Numbered from the stretch's first letter, positions 37,181 to 45,742 are shown. The stretch is DNA of 64,000 nt from Bacteroidales bacterium (GCA_017561155.1 JAFZDP010000034.1:1-64000); one strand, 5' to 3'. A program made the numbers and translations. The notes: a model not told the origin generated them from the letters alone.

Positions 37181-37603
37181 ATGAAGACGAATGTTCTAAA
37201 AACCGCCTTGTTGGCGTTGGTAGCTGTAGTAATGTTTAGCATTAGCAGCTGCGAAAAAGAAAAAAGTGAAGAACTTACAATTTCTAATATTAATTATACT
37301 GATTGTTTATCGGAAAGTAAAGATACTTTTAGCAAGGATCCTTCAAATTCCGATTTGATTGAGTATTCGTATCAAAACCACATACTGTACATTACTCATC
37401 ATAATTTAGTTGTAGGCTGTGGTGAAGAATTACATGTAGATGTTCAACGTATAAACGATACAATTCGAATTGCGGAGTGGACCGACGGATATGTAAATTG
37501 CGTTTGTTTGATTGACAACTCTTTCCAAATAAATAATCTTGAGAAAGGTTCTTACATTCTTAACTTTGTCAATTCCGGAATTACTTTACTGGTAACGTTG
37601 TAG
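37181..37603 (+). CDS. Small lipoprotein of unknown function
   Basis: 140 residues with a signal peptide and lipobox SISSC (Cys near 24) followed by a charged KEKSEE tether. The mature domain has four Cys (TDC, VGCGE, VNCVC) and no recognised family. Own promoter and terminator. Confidence 0.7.
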   Translation: MKTNVLKTALLALVAVVMFSISSCEKEKSEELTISNINYTDCLSESKDTFSKDPSNSDLIEYSYQNHILYITHHNLVVGCGEELHVDVQRINDTIRIAEWTDGYVNCVCLIDNSFQINNLEKGSYILNFVNSGITLLVTL

Positions 37604-37628
37604 AGTTTTACACATAATATATCTCTTA

Positions 37629-37670
37629 AAAAGGAAACCGAAACTCGCACAGAGTTTCGGCTTCCTTCGT
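37629..37670 (+). terminator. Terminator after small lipoprotein gene
   Basis: AAGGAAACCGAAACTC / GAGTTTCGGCTTCCTT hairpin, related in sequence to the one at 36851-36890. Confidence 0.8.
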
Positions 37671-37878
37671 TTATTCATTAGAGGTATCTGTCACTTCCCA
37701 ATATCCTCCTTTGTCGCCTCCTATTCGTTTTATTAGGTTGTTTTGTCGTAGTCCGCGGATAATCTTTTTTACTCCGCTTTCCGATAATCCACTTATTTCT
37801 TGCAGTTCACGAATGGTAATTGCTTTATTGTCTTTTATAGCCAAAAGAATTTTCTGGTTACTTTTCTGGTTACTTTTA
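37671..37878 (-). pseudogene. 3' fragment of an AlbA_2-type regulator (winged helix)
   Basis: An ATG-less frame of about 68 codons reads SKSNQKSNQKILLAI, a winged-helix segment (ITIRELQEISGLSESGVKKI) and the end KRIGGDKGGYWEVTD, stopping at 37671. It parallels the C-terminus of the AlbA_2 protein at 39685-41262 (KSGLKSGLKILEQI ... IKRVGSDRSGYWVI), including the short repeat hinge. It abuts the stop of the LD-carboxypeptidase gene and has no N-terminal part, so it is a remnant. Confidence 0.75.
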
Positions 37879-38796
37879 CTGTTTTATTGTTACATCACCG
37901 TTGGGTTGTATGTTCAGTTTTGTTTGTCGGCCAAGTATAAGTGCAAGGTTTTCCATACCGATGTGGCCGAACGGCATACCCATACATACGGGGTAGTCGT
38001 ACTCCTTCACTGCGTCCCAAATTATCTCTTCGGCAGTTTTGCCAAAGGGTATGGCGTTGTCGTGCATATCGCTCATGCCGCCTACTATCAGTGCCGATAG
38101 GTTGTCGAGTTTGCCGGAGCGTTTCAGGCACATCATCATGCGGTCGATGTGGTAGAGGTATTCGTCCAGGTCTTCGATAAACAGTATCTTGCCGGCAGTG
38201 TCTATGTCGGACTGCGAGCCCACTATGCTGTACAATACCGAAAGGTTGCCACCCACTATCGCTCCTTCGGCTTTGCCCGGACGCAGTAGGGCAGAGGTGC
38301 ATTGTATGTCGTATTCGCAGTGGCCTGCAAACAACGCTTGCTTAAGGCTGTCGATGGCAGGGTAGGACACTGTGGCAGCGTCGTGCGGAATGTTTATAGG
38401 CATGGTGGCATGCAGTGTTTCCATGCCAAGCAGGTTGTGGACGTGGCTGTGCAGTGCTGTCACATCGCTGTAGCCTATTATCCATTTTGGCTGTTGCTCC
38501 AAGGTAGCGAGGTTCAGCATGTCCAGTATCCTTACAGTGCCGTAGCCACCGCGGGCACATAGTATTGCTTTTATGTCGTTGTTGTCTATAAGGTTTTGCA
38601 GTAGGGCGGCACGATGGCTGTCGGTGCCGGCCATCTGGTTGTCGGCGGCGTAAAGCCCCTCGGGTATTACCACCTCCAAGCCCCAATGTTGCAGCAGTTT
38701 TATTGCTGGCTCCATCTCTTGCGGACTTACTTTGCGTGCTGTGGCAGCTATCGCCACACGGTCGCCGGCCTTTAGCGGTATAGGATTGTTTGGCAT
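37876..38796 (-). CDS. LD-carboxypeptidase (S66 family)
   Basis: 306 residues, normal for the family that removes the terminal D-Ala from murein tetrapeptides during peptidoglycan recycling. Nucleophile Ser110 in IIGYSDVTALH, the ARGGYG loop at 81-86, and the distal His in MPFGHIGMEN. No signal peptide, consistent with a cytoplasmic enzyme. Codon use is more GC-rich than neighbours. Confidence 0.93.
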   Translation of the reverse strand: MPNNPIPLKAGDRVAIAATARKVSPQEMEPAIKLLQHWGLEVVIPEGLYAADNQMAGTDSHRAALLQNLIDNNDIKAILCARGGYGTVRILDMLNLATLEQQPKWIIGYSDVTALHSHVHNLLGMETLHATMPINIPHDAATVSYPAIDSLKQALFAGHCEYDIQCTSALLRPGKAEGAIVGGNLSVLYSIVGSQSDIDTAGKILFIEDLDEYLYHIDRMMMCLKRSGKLDNLSALIVGGMSDMHDNAIPFGKTAEEIIWDAVKEYDYPVCMGMPFGHIGMENLALILGRQTKLNIQPNGDVTIKQ

Positions 38797-38809
38797 AATG
38801 GGTTATGTA

Positions 38810-39609
38810 TTATTTTAATAATTTTCTATTATTAATTTCTTCCAATAGGTTCATCTGTTGAATTGCTATTCGATTTAATTCTTTTAAACGTTCTGACTGA
38901 GGTATCTTTTTCTCTATAAACAAAGCATTCAAATTTTCCATATTCGATAAACAGATAAGTTGATTTATTGATGCATAGTCTCGAATATTGCCTTTTAGAT
39001 TTTGGTTTTGTTCTTTCCATTGTTTTGCAGTTATTCCGAACAGAGCAACATTCAAGACATCGGCTTCATTTGCGTAAATGGTATTGGTTTGGGAAAAAGA
39101 AAGTTCAGAAGGTATAAGATTGTTTTTAATTGCGTCTGTATGTGATAATTTATTTTAGAAAGTTCTCTTTTCGCAGACCAGCCTAATTGTTTTTGTTCTT
39201 CTTCTTTTAGCCTTTGAAATTCTCTTAGTAAATATAGTTTGAATTGTGGCGATACCCAAGACGCAAATTCAAATGCTAAATCTTTGTGTGCATAAGTTCC
39301 TCCGTATCGACCTGCTTTTGCAATTATTCCTATAGCATTGGTTTTATCTATCCATTGTTTTACCGAAAGGATGAATCTATTAAGTCCTGCTGTATTTTTA
39401 ATTCCCTCGAATTCGGGGGAATTAAAATTGGGATTGTACATCTCTTCCCATATACCAAGAAATTCTATAGTGTTTTTGTTTCGTAACCATTTTTCGATAA
39501 GTGCACTGCCGTTTTCGATGTTTCTAACCATGTCTGTTAACGAGATATAGTCTTTCTCGTTTATTTCCAATATAGTGATTTCGCTTTTATCAACGATTAT
39601 TTTTGCCAT
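38810..39609 (-). pseudogene. KilA-N domain protein, frameshifted
   Basis: Two overlapping frames form one KilA-N family protein. The first (39609-39052) holds the DNA-binding KilA-N domain (ISLTDMVRN...NTIEFLGIWEE...GRYGGTYAHKDLAFEFASWVSPQFK) and ends RELSKINYHIQT. After it, another frame continues TDAIKNNLIPSELSFS...LNVALFGITAKQWKEQN. The shift falls at about 39134-39142 and fits loss of a CA dinucleotide from an ACACA tract. KilA-N proteins are typical of phage and mobile DNA. The first frame alone could still yield a truncated DNA-binding protein. Confidence 0.83.
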
Positions 39610-39664
39610 AATAGTTTCGCCTCTTTGCTGTGTTATGTGTTATATAATTCTCGCTATGAACGAT
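39529..39664. repeat. Direct repeat, left copy (KilA-N 5' end)
   Basis: 136 bp covering the KilA-N start codon, first codons and upstream region; matches 41373-41508 with two mismatches. Together they flank the AlbA_2 gene. Confidence 0.88.
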
Positions 39665-39684
39665 GGTAGAAATATCTTTATTGT

Positions 39685-41262
39685 CTATTGTTCGTCTTTA
39701 TTTACTATTACCCAATAACCGGATCTGTCAGAGCCGACACGCTTTATGACTCCTTCTTCTTGAAGTCGTTTCATTGTTTCTGCAACCCAACTTCTTGAGT
39801 AACCGGTTTGTTTCGCAATCTCTATCAATGTGGATTGGGGTTTGTTTTGTATTTGCTCCAATATTTTCAGTCCACTTTTCAGTCCACTTTTCAGTCCACT
39901 TTCTGGTGCAGTTTGTAGTCCACTTTTTCGAGTACCTCGCTTTGAAGCCCTCAATGAATCATCTTTATGAGCTATGTCGGCGATAATATTTCCTGCAGCT
40001 TCATGACAAGGAATGGTTATCCTAAAGAAAGTTCGTTCTTCATCTGTAACTATAGTGGCTCTGGGTGAACCATTGTTCTCCAAAACATTTTGAATAGTAG
40101 GAATACCTGTACTACGACCTTCTGTCAAATCCAGTTCTTTCAGATATTCGCCAAGTCTACGATTGCGATAACGTTTAGAAACTAAGATTTCACACCTTGA
40201 GATATCGGCAGCCGAAATACTTCTATCCGGACCACCTACATTCTGTATGGTGATTCCTTGAGGTTCTACGGTGATAACCACAGGTTCCCATTCACGATAA
40301 TCTCTATGATAGAGTGAGTTGGTCACACTCTCTTCCAATGCTTGGTATGGATAGGTGAAGAACTTTTGGCTCCTGCTACTATCTTTCGGTTTTATCACCG
40401 TCTGCATAACAAGCATGCGATTCAGGTATTCCAATGTTCTGTCAATTATCTGTGTGATGGAACCCTTAATTACTGGCCCTTCATATAAGTTGTTTGGATT
40501 ATTCAATCGTCCTTCAGGAAAATATACCACCTCTACTTGTGTACGCTTAAAGAATTTGCTAGGGTCTTCACAGAACATCATAGCTGCTACATTTCTAAGC
40601 ATACGATTTTCCTTAGGACCAACATACAAATCCATTTGCTCCAAGATACTTTCGAGAGGTTTTGTATATAGCTCATTGGCAAGCTTGCTACCTACCTTTA
40701 CCAAATACTCACGTAACAGCAACGTTGAAATATCCTCTATCTTAATATCTGGATTTCCACGTTCATCAAATGGCACACGACTTGCCAATTCACGCAACTC
40801 ATCAAGAACTTCGCCCTTGGCTATGATACTGCTCGTGCCACTACGAACATAGAAATATTCCTTTGTATTACTTTTGGCGGTTACGTTCTCAGGTACAGAG
40901 TATGGCCGATTGATGCCTGCCGGGCACCATATCACAAGGACAGATTTTCCATCTACCTCTTCAACACTAGTGCGAGGCATATAATAAGGAGAAATCTTGT
41001 TGTTATAGCCTACCATATCTTGAAGAATGCCATCAATCTTTTCTATAGGTATACCTTCAACTGGACGAATTGCAACACCAGTTACATCGTCTGTATCAAC
41101 GCCAACCACAATGTAACCACCACCAAGATCATCAAAATCATTGGCAAATGCACACACGCTATGGTATATGCTTGACGGATTCCAACCTTTTTTGAACTCA
41201 ATTCGGTTGGATTCTATCTTCTGCTTGTTGAGCAGGTCGTTTATGTTAATTGCAAGTGCCAT
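39685..41262 (-). CDS. AlbA_2 (Schlafen-like) ATP-binding regulator
   Basis: 525 residues. N-terminal AlbA_2 domain (NRIEFKKGWNPSSIYHSVCAFAND...GGGYIVVGVDTDD, about 15-130), a middle region and GHKL-type ATPase-like part (EESVTNSLYHRDYREWEPVVI near 310-330), then a hinge with repeated KSGL units (residues about 445-460) and a C-terminal winged helix ending KRVGSDRSGYWVI. Members are annotated as putative DNA-binding or RecG-like helicase-related regulators, common in accessory DNA. It lies between direct repeats of a KilA-N gene end. Confidence 0.87.
   Translation of the reverse strand: MALAININDLLNKQKIESNRIEFKKGWNPSSIYHSVCAFANDFDDLGGGYIVVGVDTDDVTGVAIRPVEGIPIEKIDGILQDMVGYNNKISPYYMPRTSVEEVDGKSVLVIWCPAGINRPYSVPENVTAKSNTKEYFYVRSGTSSIIAKGEVLDELRELASRVPFDERGNPDIKIEDISTLLLREYLVKVGSKLANELYTKPLESILEQMDLYVGPKENRMLRNVAAMMFCEDPSKFFKRTQVEVVYFPEGRLNNPNNLYEGPVIKGSITQIIDRTLEYLNRMLVMQTVIKPKDSSRSQKFFTYPYQALEESVTNSLYHRDYREWEPVVITVEPQGITIQNVGGPDRSISAADISRCEILVSKRYRNRRLGEYLKELDLTEGRSTGIPTIQNVLENNGSPRATIVTDEERTFFRITIPCHEAAGNIIADIAHKDDSLRASKRGTRKSGLQTAPESGLKSGLKSGLKILEQIQNKPQSTLIEIAKQTGYSRSWVAETMKRLQEEGVIKRVGSDRSGYWVIVNKDEQ
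39862..39902. repeat. 12 bp tandem repeat inside AlbA_2 gene
   Basis: TTTTCAGTCCAC is repeated about three times in phase with the reading frame (one repeat is four codons), encoding the KSGL hinge. Copy number changes would keep the frame. Confidence 0.8.
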
Positions 41263-41332
41263 AATTAACTGTAAAAATATTTTGTACTTCTTTTATTTAT
41301 AAGTTTTTCCATTTTTTGTGTTATTGTAGCTC

Positions 41333-41453
41333 TTTAATTCCCTCGAATTCGGGGGAATTAAAATTAGACTCTCATGTCTGTTAACGAGATATAGTCTTTC
41401 TCGTTTATTTCCAATATAGTGATTTCGCTTTTATCAACGATTATTTTTGCCAT
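41333..41453 (-). pseudogene. Internally deleted KilA-N gene remnant
   Basis: Minus-strand reading from ATG at 41451-41453 repeats the first codons of the KilA-N gene (MAKIIVDKSE...), then jumps to the segment containing AATTCCCTCGAATTCGGGGG. Relative to 39397-39609 about 100 bp is missing. The segment includes part of the direct repeat. Confidence 0.8.
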
Positions 41454-41508
41454 AATAGTTTCGCCTCTTTGCTGTTTTATGTATTATATAATTCTCGCTA
41501 TGAACGAT
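41373..41508. repeat. Direct repeat, right copy (KilA-N 5' end)
   Basis: Matches 39529-39664 at 134 of 136 positions; the following sequence (to about 41528) is similar but diverged. Confidence 0.88.
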
Positions 41509-41598
41509 AAAGGAAATATTTTTATTGTGGATATTGTTTATTTTTTCCTTTTGAAAGAAAAATATTCTCTGTGATTTGGTCGGTATAAATAATTTATG

Positions 41599-41606
41599 TA
41601 TCTTTG
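41599..41606 (+). promoter_or_regulatory. Promoter of first duplicated secreted protein gene
   Basis: TATCTTTG at 41599-41606 with TTTG at 41575-41578 (20 bp spacer). The 5' leader is about 90 bp and AT-rich. Confidence 0.65.
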
Positions 41607-41700
41607 CAAAGTTAAAAGTAATATTTTTTTGTAGAGAAAGTTAATATTACAATCTGATTTATAGTAAAATAATTATTTATAGTATTTAAATTTAATAGAA

Positions 41701-42231
41701 ATGAAATTAAAAAAACATTTTTTTTGTTTAGCTTTTATGGGCTTTATGTGTGTTGGCTTTGCCAGAGAACCTATTAAAATTTTGAATATTCACAAAGAAG
41801 GTGGTAGAAGTTTTTTAGGTATTACAGAACCAAGGTATGATAAAGTTGATTTTGAAACTAAAATAGAACGTAGGCAGTGTCCTTATACGGGAGAAGTTTA
41901 TGAGCTTCATATCTCAACTTTGACTTGTTTAAGACCCGGAGATATTAAGTGCCGAAGAAGTGTTGCGGAGAAAGGTTTTAAATATAATGGAGTAACTATT
42001 TCAGAAGATATATTCGTAGAAACCATGAATTCAATGGTGGACGAAATAGATGAGAAGTTAGTGAAGAAAGAAAAAGAAGGAAAAGTTGTCAAGAAAATAT
42101 CGGTGGTAGCGGATAATAATGAGCAATTTATTTTTTCTTTTATTGCCACTTGGGAAAATGGAAATGAAGAAGGAAATGCTGATATACAAATAGTAGTTTA
42201 TGATATTACTAAAGAACTTGAGGCGTTTTAA
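41701..42231 (+). CDS. Secreted protein of unknown function, copy 1
   Basis: 176 residues with a signal peptide (1-20, ending VGFA). Unrecognised. Notable: PYTGEVYE and three to four Cys in the middle, then a Lys/Glu-rich helix and a beta-rich end (ISVVADNNEQFIFSFIATW). A paralogue lies at 44151-44678; the last ~180 bp are almost identical in DNA, while the middle differs. Own promoter; terminator overlaps the stop. Confidence 0.68.
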   Translation: MKLKKHFFCLAFMGFMCVGFAREPIKILNIHKEGGRSFLGITEPRYDKVDFETKIERRQCPYTGEVYELHISTLTCLRPGDIKCRRSVAEKGFKYNGVTISEDIFVETMNSMVDEIDEKLVKKEKEGKVVKKISVVADNNEQFIFSFIATWENGNEEGNADIQIVVYDITKELEAF

Positions 42232-42251
42232 AACCTCAAGTTCTTTTTTTT
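42214..42251 (+). terminator. Terminator at end of copy 1
   Basis: GAACTTGAGG / CCTCAAGTTC hairpin followed by T8, overlapping the last codons. Confidence 0.75.
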
Positions 42252-42264
42252 GATAGAAAAGATT

Positions 42265-43503
42265 ATGAATAATATACGATGTTTGTTTGGGCTGATTTTA
42301 GTTTTGTTAGGGCTAAATACCGTTGCGCAAACCAAGGTAATAGAAAATCCAAATATCCCGAAGATTGAAAACAGTATAAGTGAATATGTATCGGTAGATA
42401 CTATTTTGTCATTTACCAACGAGGTGGCGGTAAATCGCTCATTAAAAAGTTGCAAATGGGAAAATGAAATTGTTTTTACCAACTTTAACACTAATAAAAA
42501 TTCCGACACCATTGTAATATATAGGATAAACATAGTTGATGCCAACGTAGATACATTTTATGTTTATGAAAAAAGGATAAGAGAGCGAATGAAATCTGTT
42601 TATAGTTCATCGTTCGATGCAATAGCTTATAATGGAAGTAAGATTGTGCTTAATTTGTATGATGAATTATATGTATATGAGTTGGATTCAAATAATAAGC
42701 TGAATAAAATAGGTAAATATACTGTAGCGGAAGATTTTAGAGAGATGGCTTTTTTGAACGATAGTGTACTGGTGTTTGTTCAAAACTACTATTCGGCATC
42801 GCCTCAAACAGCTATTTATCTATATGATATGTTAGAACATAAGGTGATAAACAAAATATTTCCACACTTTAATACCCCTCTACTTTCATTCTTCTCACCA
42901 CAAAAAAACTTTGACATTTACGAGAATAGGATACTTTGGGCTAACCGTGGGGAATATTCTTTTTTATTGTTTGACAGAGACTTAAAGAAGTTGGACAGTG
43001 TATCGGTTGTCAATAAAAATTGGAAACAACTTTCAAATAAGACAAAAAGAAAAGCCTCGAAAATTAAAAAAACACATGCTCCTGATATAATATATTGCTT
43101 GAATAAAGGATATAACAATATAGATCAATTGCAATTTGCCTATATCTTGGATACAAATCACATGGCAATCGGTGTGCATCGTGCTAAAGAAAATGTGCTT
43201 TACATTGATGTGTGGTATCGTATTGGTGGCGAATGGAAAATAAAGCACAACGCTCTTTATGATGATGGATTTATGTTCAAACCTGAAAGAGTGATACGTC
43301 GAAACACATTGCCATTAGGATTTTTAGGAGGTTCTAAAGTATATTTTATGGACAATAAACTTGTTTCCATATCAGACAAAGCGGCTGTAGAAAATCCTAT
43401 AAATCTCAGTGTAAAAGATTATTTTATGGCACAAAACAAATATCTTGAAGCTAATGAATATTTTGTACAAATATTTATATATTCCCACACGTTAACTGAT
43501 TAA
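42265..43503 (+). CDS. Secreted beta-propeller-like protein of unknown function
   Basis: 412 residues from MNNIRCLFGLIL (a TTG at 42250 in frame is a less likely start). Signal peptide 1-20 (ending NTVAQ). The mature part alternates short strands with charged turns and could be a six-bladed propeller (segments such as FLNDSVLVFVQNY, YENRILWANRGEYSFLLFDRD), resembling 6-bladed proteins of Bacteroidota, but no family is certain. A thioredoxin-like gene follows 4 bp after its stop. Confidence 0.6.
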   Translation: MNNIRCLFGLILVLLGLNTVAQTKVIENPNIPKIENSISEYVSVDTILSFTNEVAVNRSLKSCKWENEIVFTNFNTNKNSDTIVIYRINIVDANVDTFYVYEKRIRERMKSVYSSSFDAIAYNGSKIVLNLYDELYVYELDSNNKLNKIGKYTVAEDFREMAFLNDSVLVFVQNYYSASPQTAIYLYDMLEHKVINKIFPHFNTPLLSFFSPQKNFDIYENRILWANRGEYSFLLFDRDLKKLDSVSVVNKNWKQLSNKTKRKASKIKKTHAPDIIYCLNKGYNNIDQLQFAYILDTNHMAIGVHRAKENVLYIDVWYRIGGEWKIKHNALYDDGFMFKPERVIRRNTLPLGFLGGSKVYFMDNKLVSISDKAAVENPINLSVKDYFMAQNKYLEANEYFVQIFIYSHTLTD

Positions 43504-43507
43504 ATTT

Positions 43508-44014
43508 ATGAGATATACAATAGTTGTAGCAATTTTATTTTTCTTGAACATGGGAATGGTATATCCTCAAAACCATTTGAAAGTTTATAATATATTGGGA
43601 CAAGAGATTACCTATAAGCCCGATGCAACGAATATAGTAATATGCTACAATACTACCTCATGTCATGCATGTATGGAACTTTTGCTGCATTGTTGTATTG
43701 AAATTAGACGGCAAGATACATCTGTAAATCTTTATGTTCTCTTAGAAGGCTCCAAAGATATAGGAGTAATGAGAGCTTCAACAACATCTCTTTCAGGTTA
43801 TATGCCGAGAGATGAAAAGATTGAAGTGGTTTACGATTTAAATCCGATTAAGCGAAAACGCTACTTTAGCAAATATCATATTTCAATGTCTCCGTCGGTA
43901 CTGATATTTATGGATAATAAAAAAACAAAATATATCTCATATGAAGAAATGTTTGGGAAGTCATACGATAAAAACAAGATAAATGCCTTGATATTAAACC
44001 AAATCGGGTATTAA
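43508..44014 (+). CDS. Secreted thioredoxin-fold protein
   Basis: 168 residues with a signal peptide (1-20, ending YPQ). Thioredoxin-like features: NIVICYNTTSCHACMELL with a CxxC motif (CHAC) after the second strand, and SPSVLIF resembling the cis-Pro loop and next strand. Likely periplasmic redox or thiol protein. Close coupling with the upstream gene (4 bp) suggests joint function. Confidence 0.68.
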   Translation: MRYTIVVAILFFLNMGMVYPQNHLKVYNILGQEITYKPDATNIVICYNTTSCHACMELLLHCCIEIRRQDTSVNLYVLLEGSKDIGVMRASTTSLSGYMPRDEKIEVVYDLNPIKRKRYFSKYHISMSPSVLIFMDNKKTKYISYEEMFGKSYDKNKINALILNQIGY

Positions 44015-44048
44015 AGATAAGTTCCAATAAGAAACGCAACTTTTTTAG

Positions 44049-44056
44049 TATCTTTG
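44049..44056 (+). promoter_or_regulatory. Bacteroides-type -7 box for copy 2
   Basis: TATCTTTG followed by C, about 95 bp before the second duplicated gene, in the same relative place as in copy 1. Confidence 0.55.
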
Positions 44057-44150
44057 CAAACTAAAATATGTGATATTTTATCGAAGAATTGAATGCTAAT
44101 AATTTGACTTGTAGTGAAATAATTAATATGTAAAATTAAAAATTATAGAA

Positions 44151-44678
44151 ATGAAATTTAAGTTTTTTTCTTGTTTAGCTTTTATGAGCTTTATATGTGT
44201 TGGCTTAGCCAAGGAACCTATTAAAATTTTGAATATTTACAAAGAAGGTGGTAGAAGTTTTTTAGGTATAACAGAACCAAGGTATGATAAAGTTGATTTT
44301 GCAACTGTAATATCTCATGAAAAGTGTCCTTATACGGGAGAAGTTTATGAGCAACATACCTCAACTTTGACTTGTATAGGACCTGGAGATATTAAGTGTC
44401 GAAAAAGTGTTGCGGAGAAAGGTTTTAAATACAATGGCGTAACTATTTCAGAAGATGTATTCGTAGAAACCATGAATTCACTGGTGGACGAAATAGATGA
44501 AAAGTTAGTGAAGAAAGAAAAAGAAGGAAAAGTTGTCAAGAAAATATCGGTGGTAGCGGATAATAATGAGCAATTTATTTTTTCTTTTATTGCCACTTGG
44601 GAAAATGGAAATGAAGAAGGAAATGCTGATATACAGATAGTAGTTTATGATATTACTAAAGACATTGAGGTGTTTTAA
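44151..44678 (+). CDS. Secreted protein of unknown function, copy 2
   Basis: 175 residues, paralogue of 41701-42231. Signal peptide 1-20 (VGLA). Differences cluster in residues 50-75 (VISHEKCPYTGEVYEQHTSTL versus the copy 1 segment); the last 60 codons are nearly identical. Followed 33 bp later by a small lipoprotein gene. Confidence 0.68.
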   Translation: MKFKFFSCLAFMSFICVGLAKEPIKILNIYKEGGRSFLGITEPRYDKVDFATVISHEKCPYTGEVYEQHTSTLTCIGPGDIKCRKSVAEKGFKYNGVTISEDVFVETMNSLVDEIDEKLVKKEKEGKVVKKISVVADNNEQFIFSFIATWENGNEEGNADIQIVVYDITKDIEVF

Positions 44679-44711
44679 AACCTTATGGTCTTTCTTTAGG
44701 TAGTTTTAGTT

Positions 44712-45035
44712 ATGAAAAAGATTAAGTTTATTTTAATGGTTTTATCTATACCATTGTTAGTATCTTGTGTAAAATGTATATCGGGATATTGCGAAGAATC
44801 TCCACAAGAAAGTAAGATTTATTTCCGTGATGCCCAGAAATATGGTATTAGTTTAGCGGACTTCTCATTGTCTAAAGAACATCCACTAACGGAGCATGAA
44901 TGTTTTTCTATTGAAGAAATTAATTGGCGAACATTCTTTAGACATAATGGTGTAGAAGTGCTTAAAGAGATGAACAGCGTTTTGCCAACGAACGAGACCC
45001 CTCAGTTCATGGAGAACATTTTTTATTATTTATGA
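44712..45035 (+). CDS. Small lipoprotein of unknown function
   Basis: 107 residues with signal peptide and lipobox LLVSC (Cys at 19), then CXXCXXXXC (CVKCISGYC). No family recognised. Its stop overlaps the start of a second small frame (ATGA), so the two are either translationally coupled or halves of one gene split by a frameshift. Confidence 0.6.
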   Translation: MKKIKFILMVLSIPLLVSCVKCISGYCEESPQESKIYFRDAQKYGISLADFSLSKEHPLTEHECFSIEEINWRTFFRHNGVEVLKEMNSVLPTNETPQFMENIFYYL

Positions 45036-45211
45036 ATAGTAATAAAGAAGTTGTTTTGGCGTGGGATTTAAGAGACACCACTCAACGTTGGGCAGATGAA
45101 TCGTTATGGACTATGGATTCCTCAACAAGAGTAGTCTGTTGCGACCATATACAAACACAGTATTTCAATGTATACCATTTCAGTGATGAAGATTTTGAAG
45201 CACAGCAATAA
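45032..45211 (+). CDS. Small ORF coupled to lipoprotein gene
   Basis: 59 codons starting with the ATG of an ATGA overlap: MNSNKEVVLAWDLRDTTQRW, a CC pair near 36, and the end FSDEDFEAQQ. Composition is protein-like and a strong terminator follows 19 bp later. Could be the separated C-terminal half of the preceding protein. Confidence 0.5.
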   Translation: MNSNKEVVLAWDLRDTTQRWADESLWTMDSSTRVVCCDHIQTQYFNVYHFSDEDFEAQQ

Positions 45212-45230
45212 TCAAGTGCTTGTTTGCAAA

Positions 45231-45271
45231 AACTCCCCAAGGTTTAATGTAAGCCTTGGGGAGTTTTTTTA
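45231..45271. terminator. Bidirectional terminator
   Basis: AACTCCCCAAGG / CCTTGGGGAGTT hairpin with A and T runs, between convergent transcription units (small lipoprotein and HU-like operon). Confidence 0.88.
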
Positions 45272-45307
45272 TTTTTGGGGCTAAGCAGGCAAAGGTCTTT
45301 TATTTGT

Positions 45308-45742
45308 TTACTCTTCGTCGCTTTCCGAGGTCTTCTTTTTATGCTTACGTCCTCTTACTTCGGAGTTTATCACTCTTAGCGACATTTTGCTCAGTGCCTC
45401 CGTCAGCTCGGCACGGGGATAGTAGGTGATGCCTTTGTTGGTGATGGTTTTGGCGGTGCATTGCTCTTTGGTGTCTACACTTTTGGCGGTTATGTTGGGA
45501 TGCAAAGTGCCCAACGGGCCAAGGTCGACGGGGTGACCACTCGACAGTTTTTCTTCTACCACGTCGGCAAAGTGCCTGATGATTAGTTCGCTGTCGGCGG
45601 CACTGAACGTGCTGGCGGCCTGCACTCCCTCAAGAATTGCTTCGTGGGTTGTGTTGCCATAGTTCACTCTGTGTATCGTATATTGTTTTTGCCCTTTTTT
45701 GGCTCCAATGGCCATTTTCAGCCACACTATTTGCATGTCCAT
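45308..45742 (-). CDS. HU-like DNA-binding protein C, second triplet
   Basis: 144 residues. HU-like core (LEGVQAASTFSAADSELIIRHFADVVEEKL, GHPVDLGPLGTLHPNITAKS, RAELTEALSKMSLRV) and a charged tail (RGRKHKKKTSESDEE). Orthologous position and sequence to 11080-11487. Third gene of the second HU operon, 2 bp after the middle gene. Confidence 0.86.
   Translation of the reverse strand: MDMQIVWLKMAIGAKKGQKQYTIHRVNYGNTTHEAILEGVQAASTFSAADSELIIRHFADVVEEKLSSGHPVDLGPLGTLHPNITAKSVDTKEQCTAKTITNKGITYYPRAELTEALSKMSLRVINSEVRGRKHKKKTSESDEE

Noticed and set aside
38810..39609. Programmed frameshift in the KilA-N gene
   Set aside because: No slippery heptamer or stimulatory structure was recognised; simple dinucleotide loss explains it.
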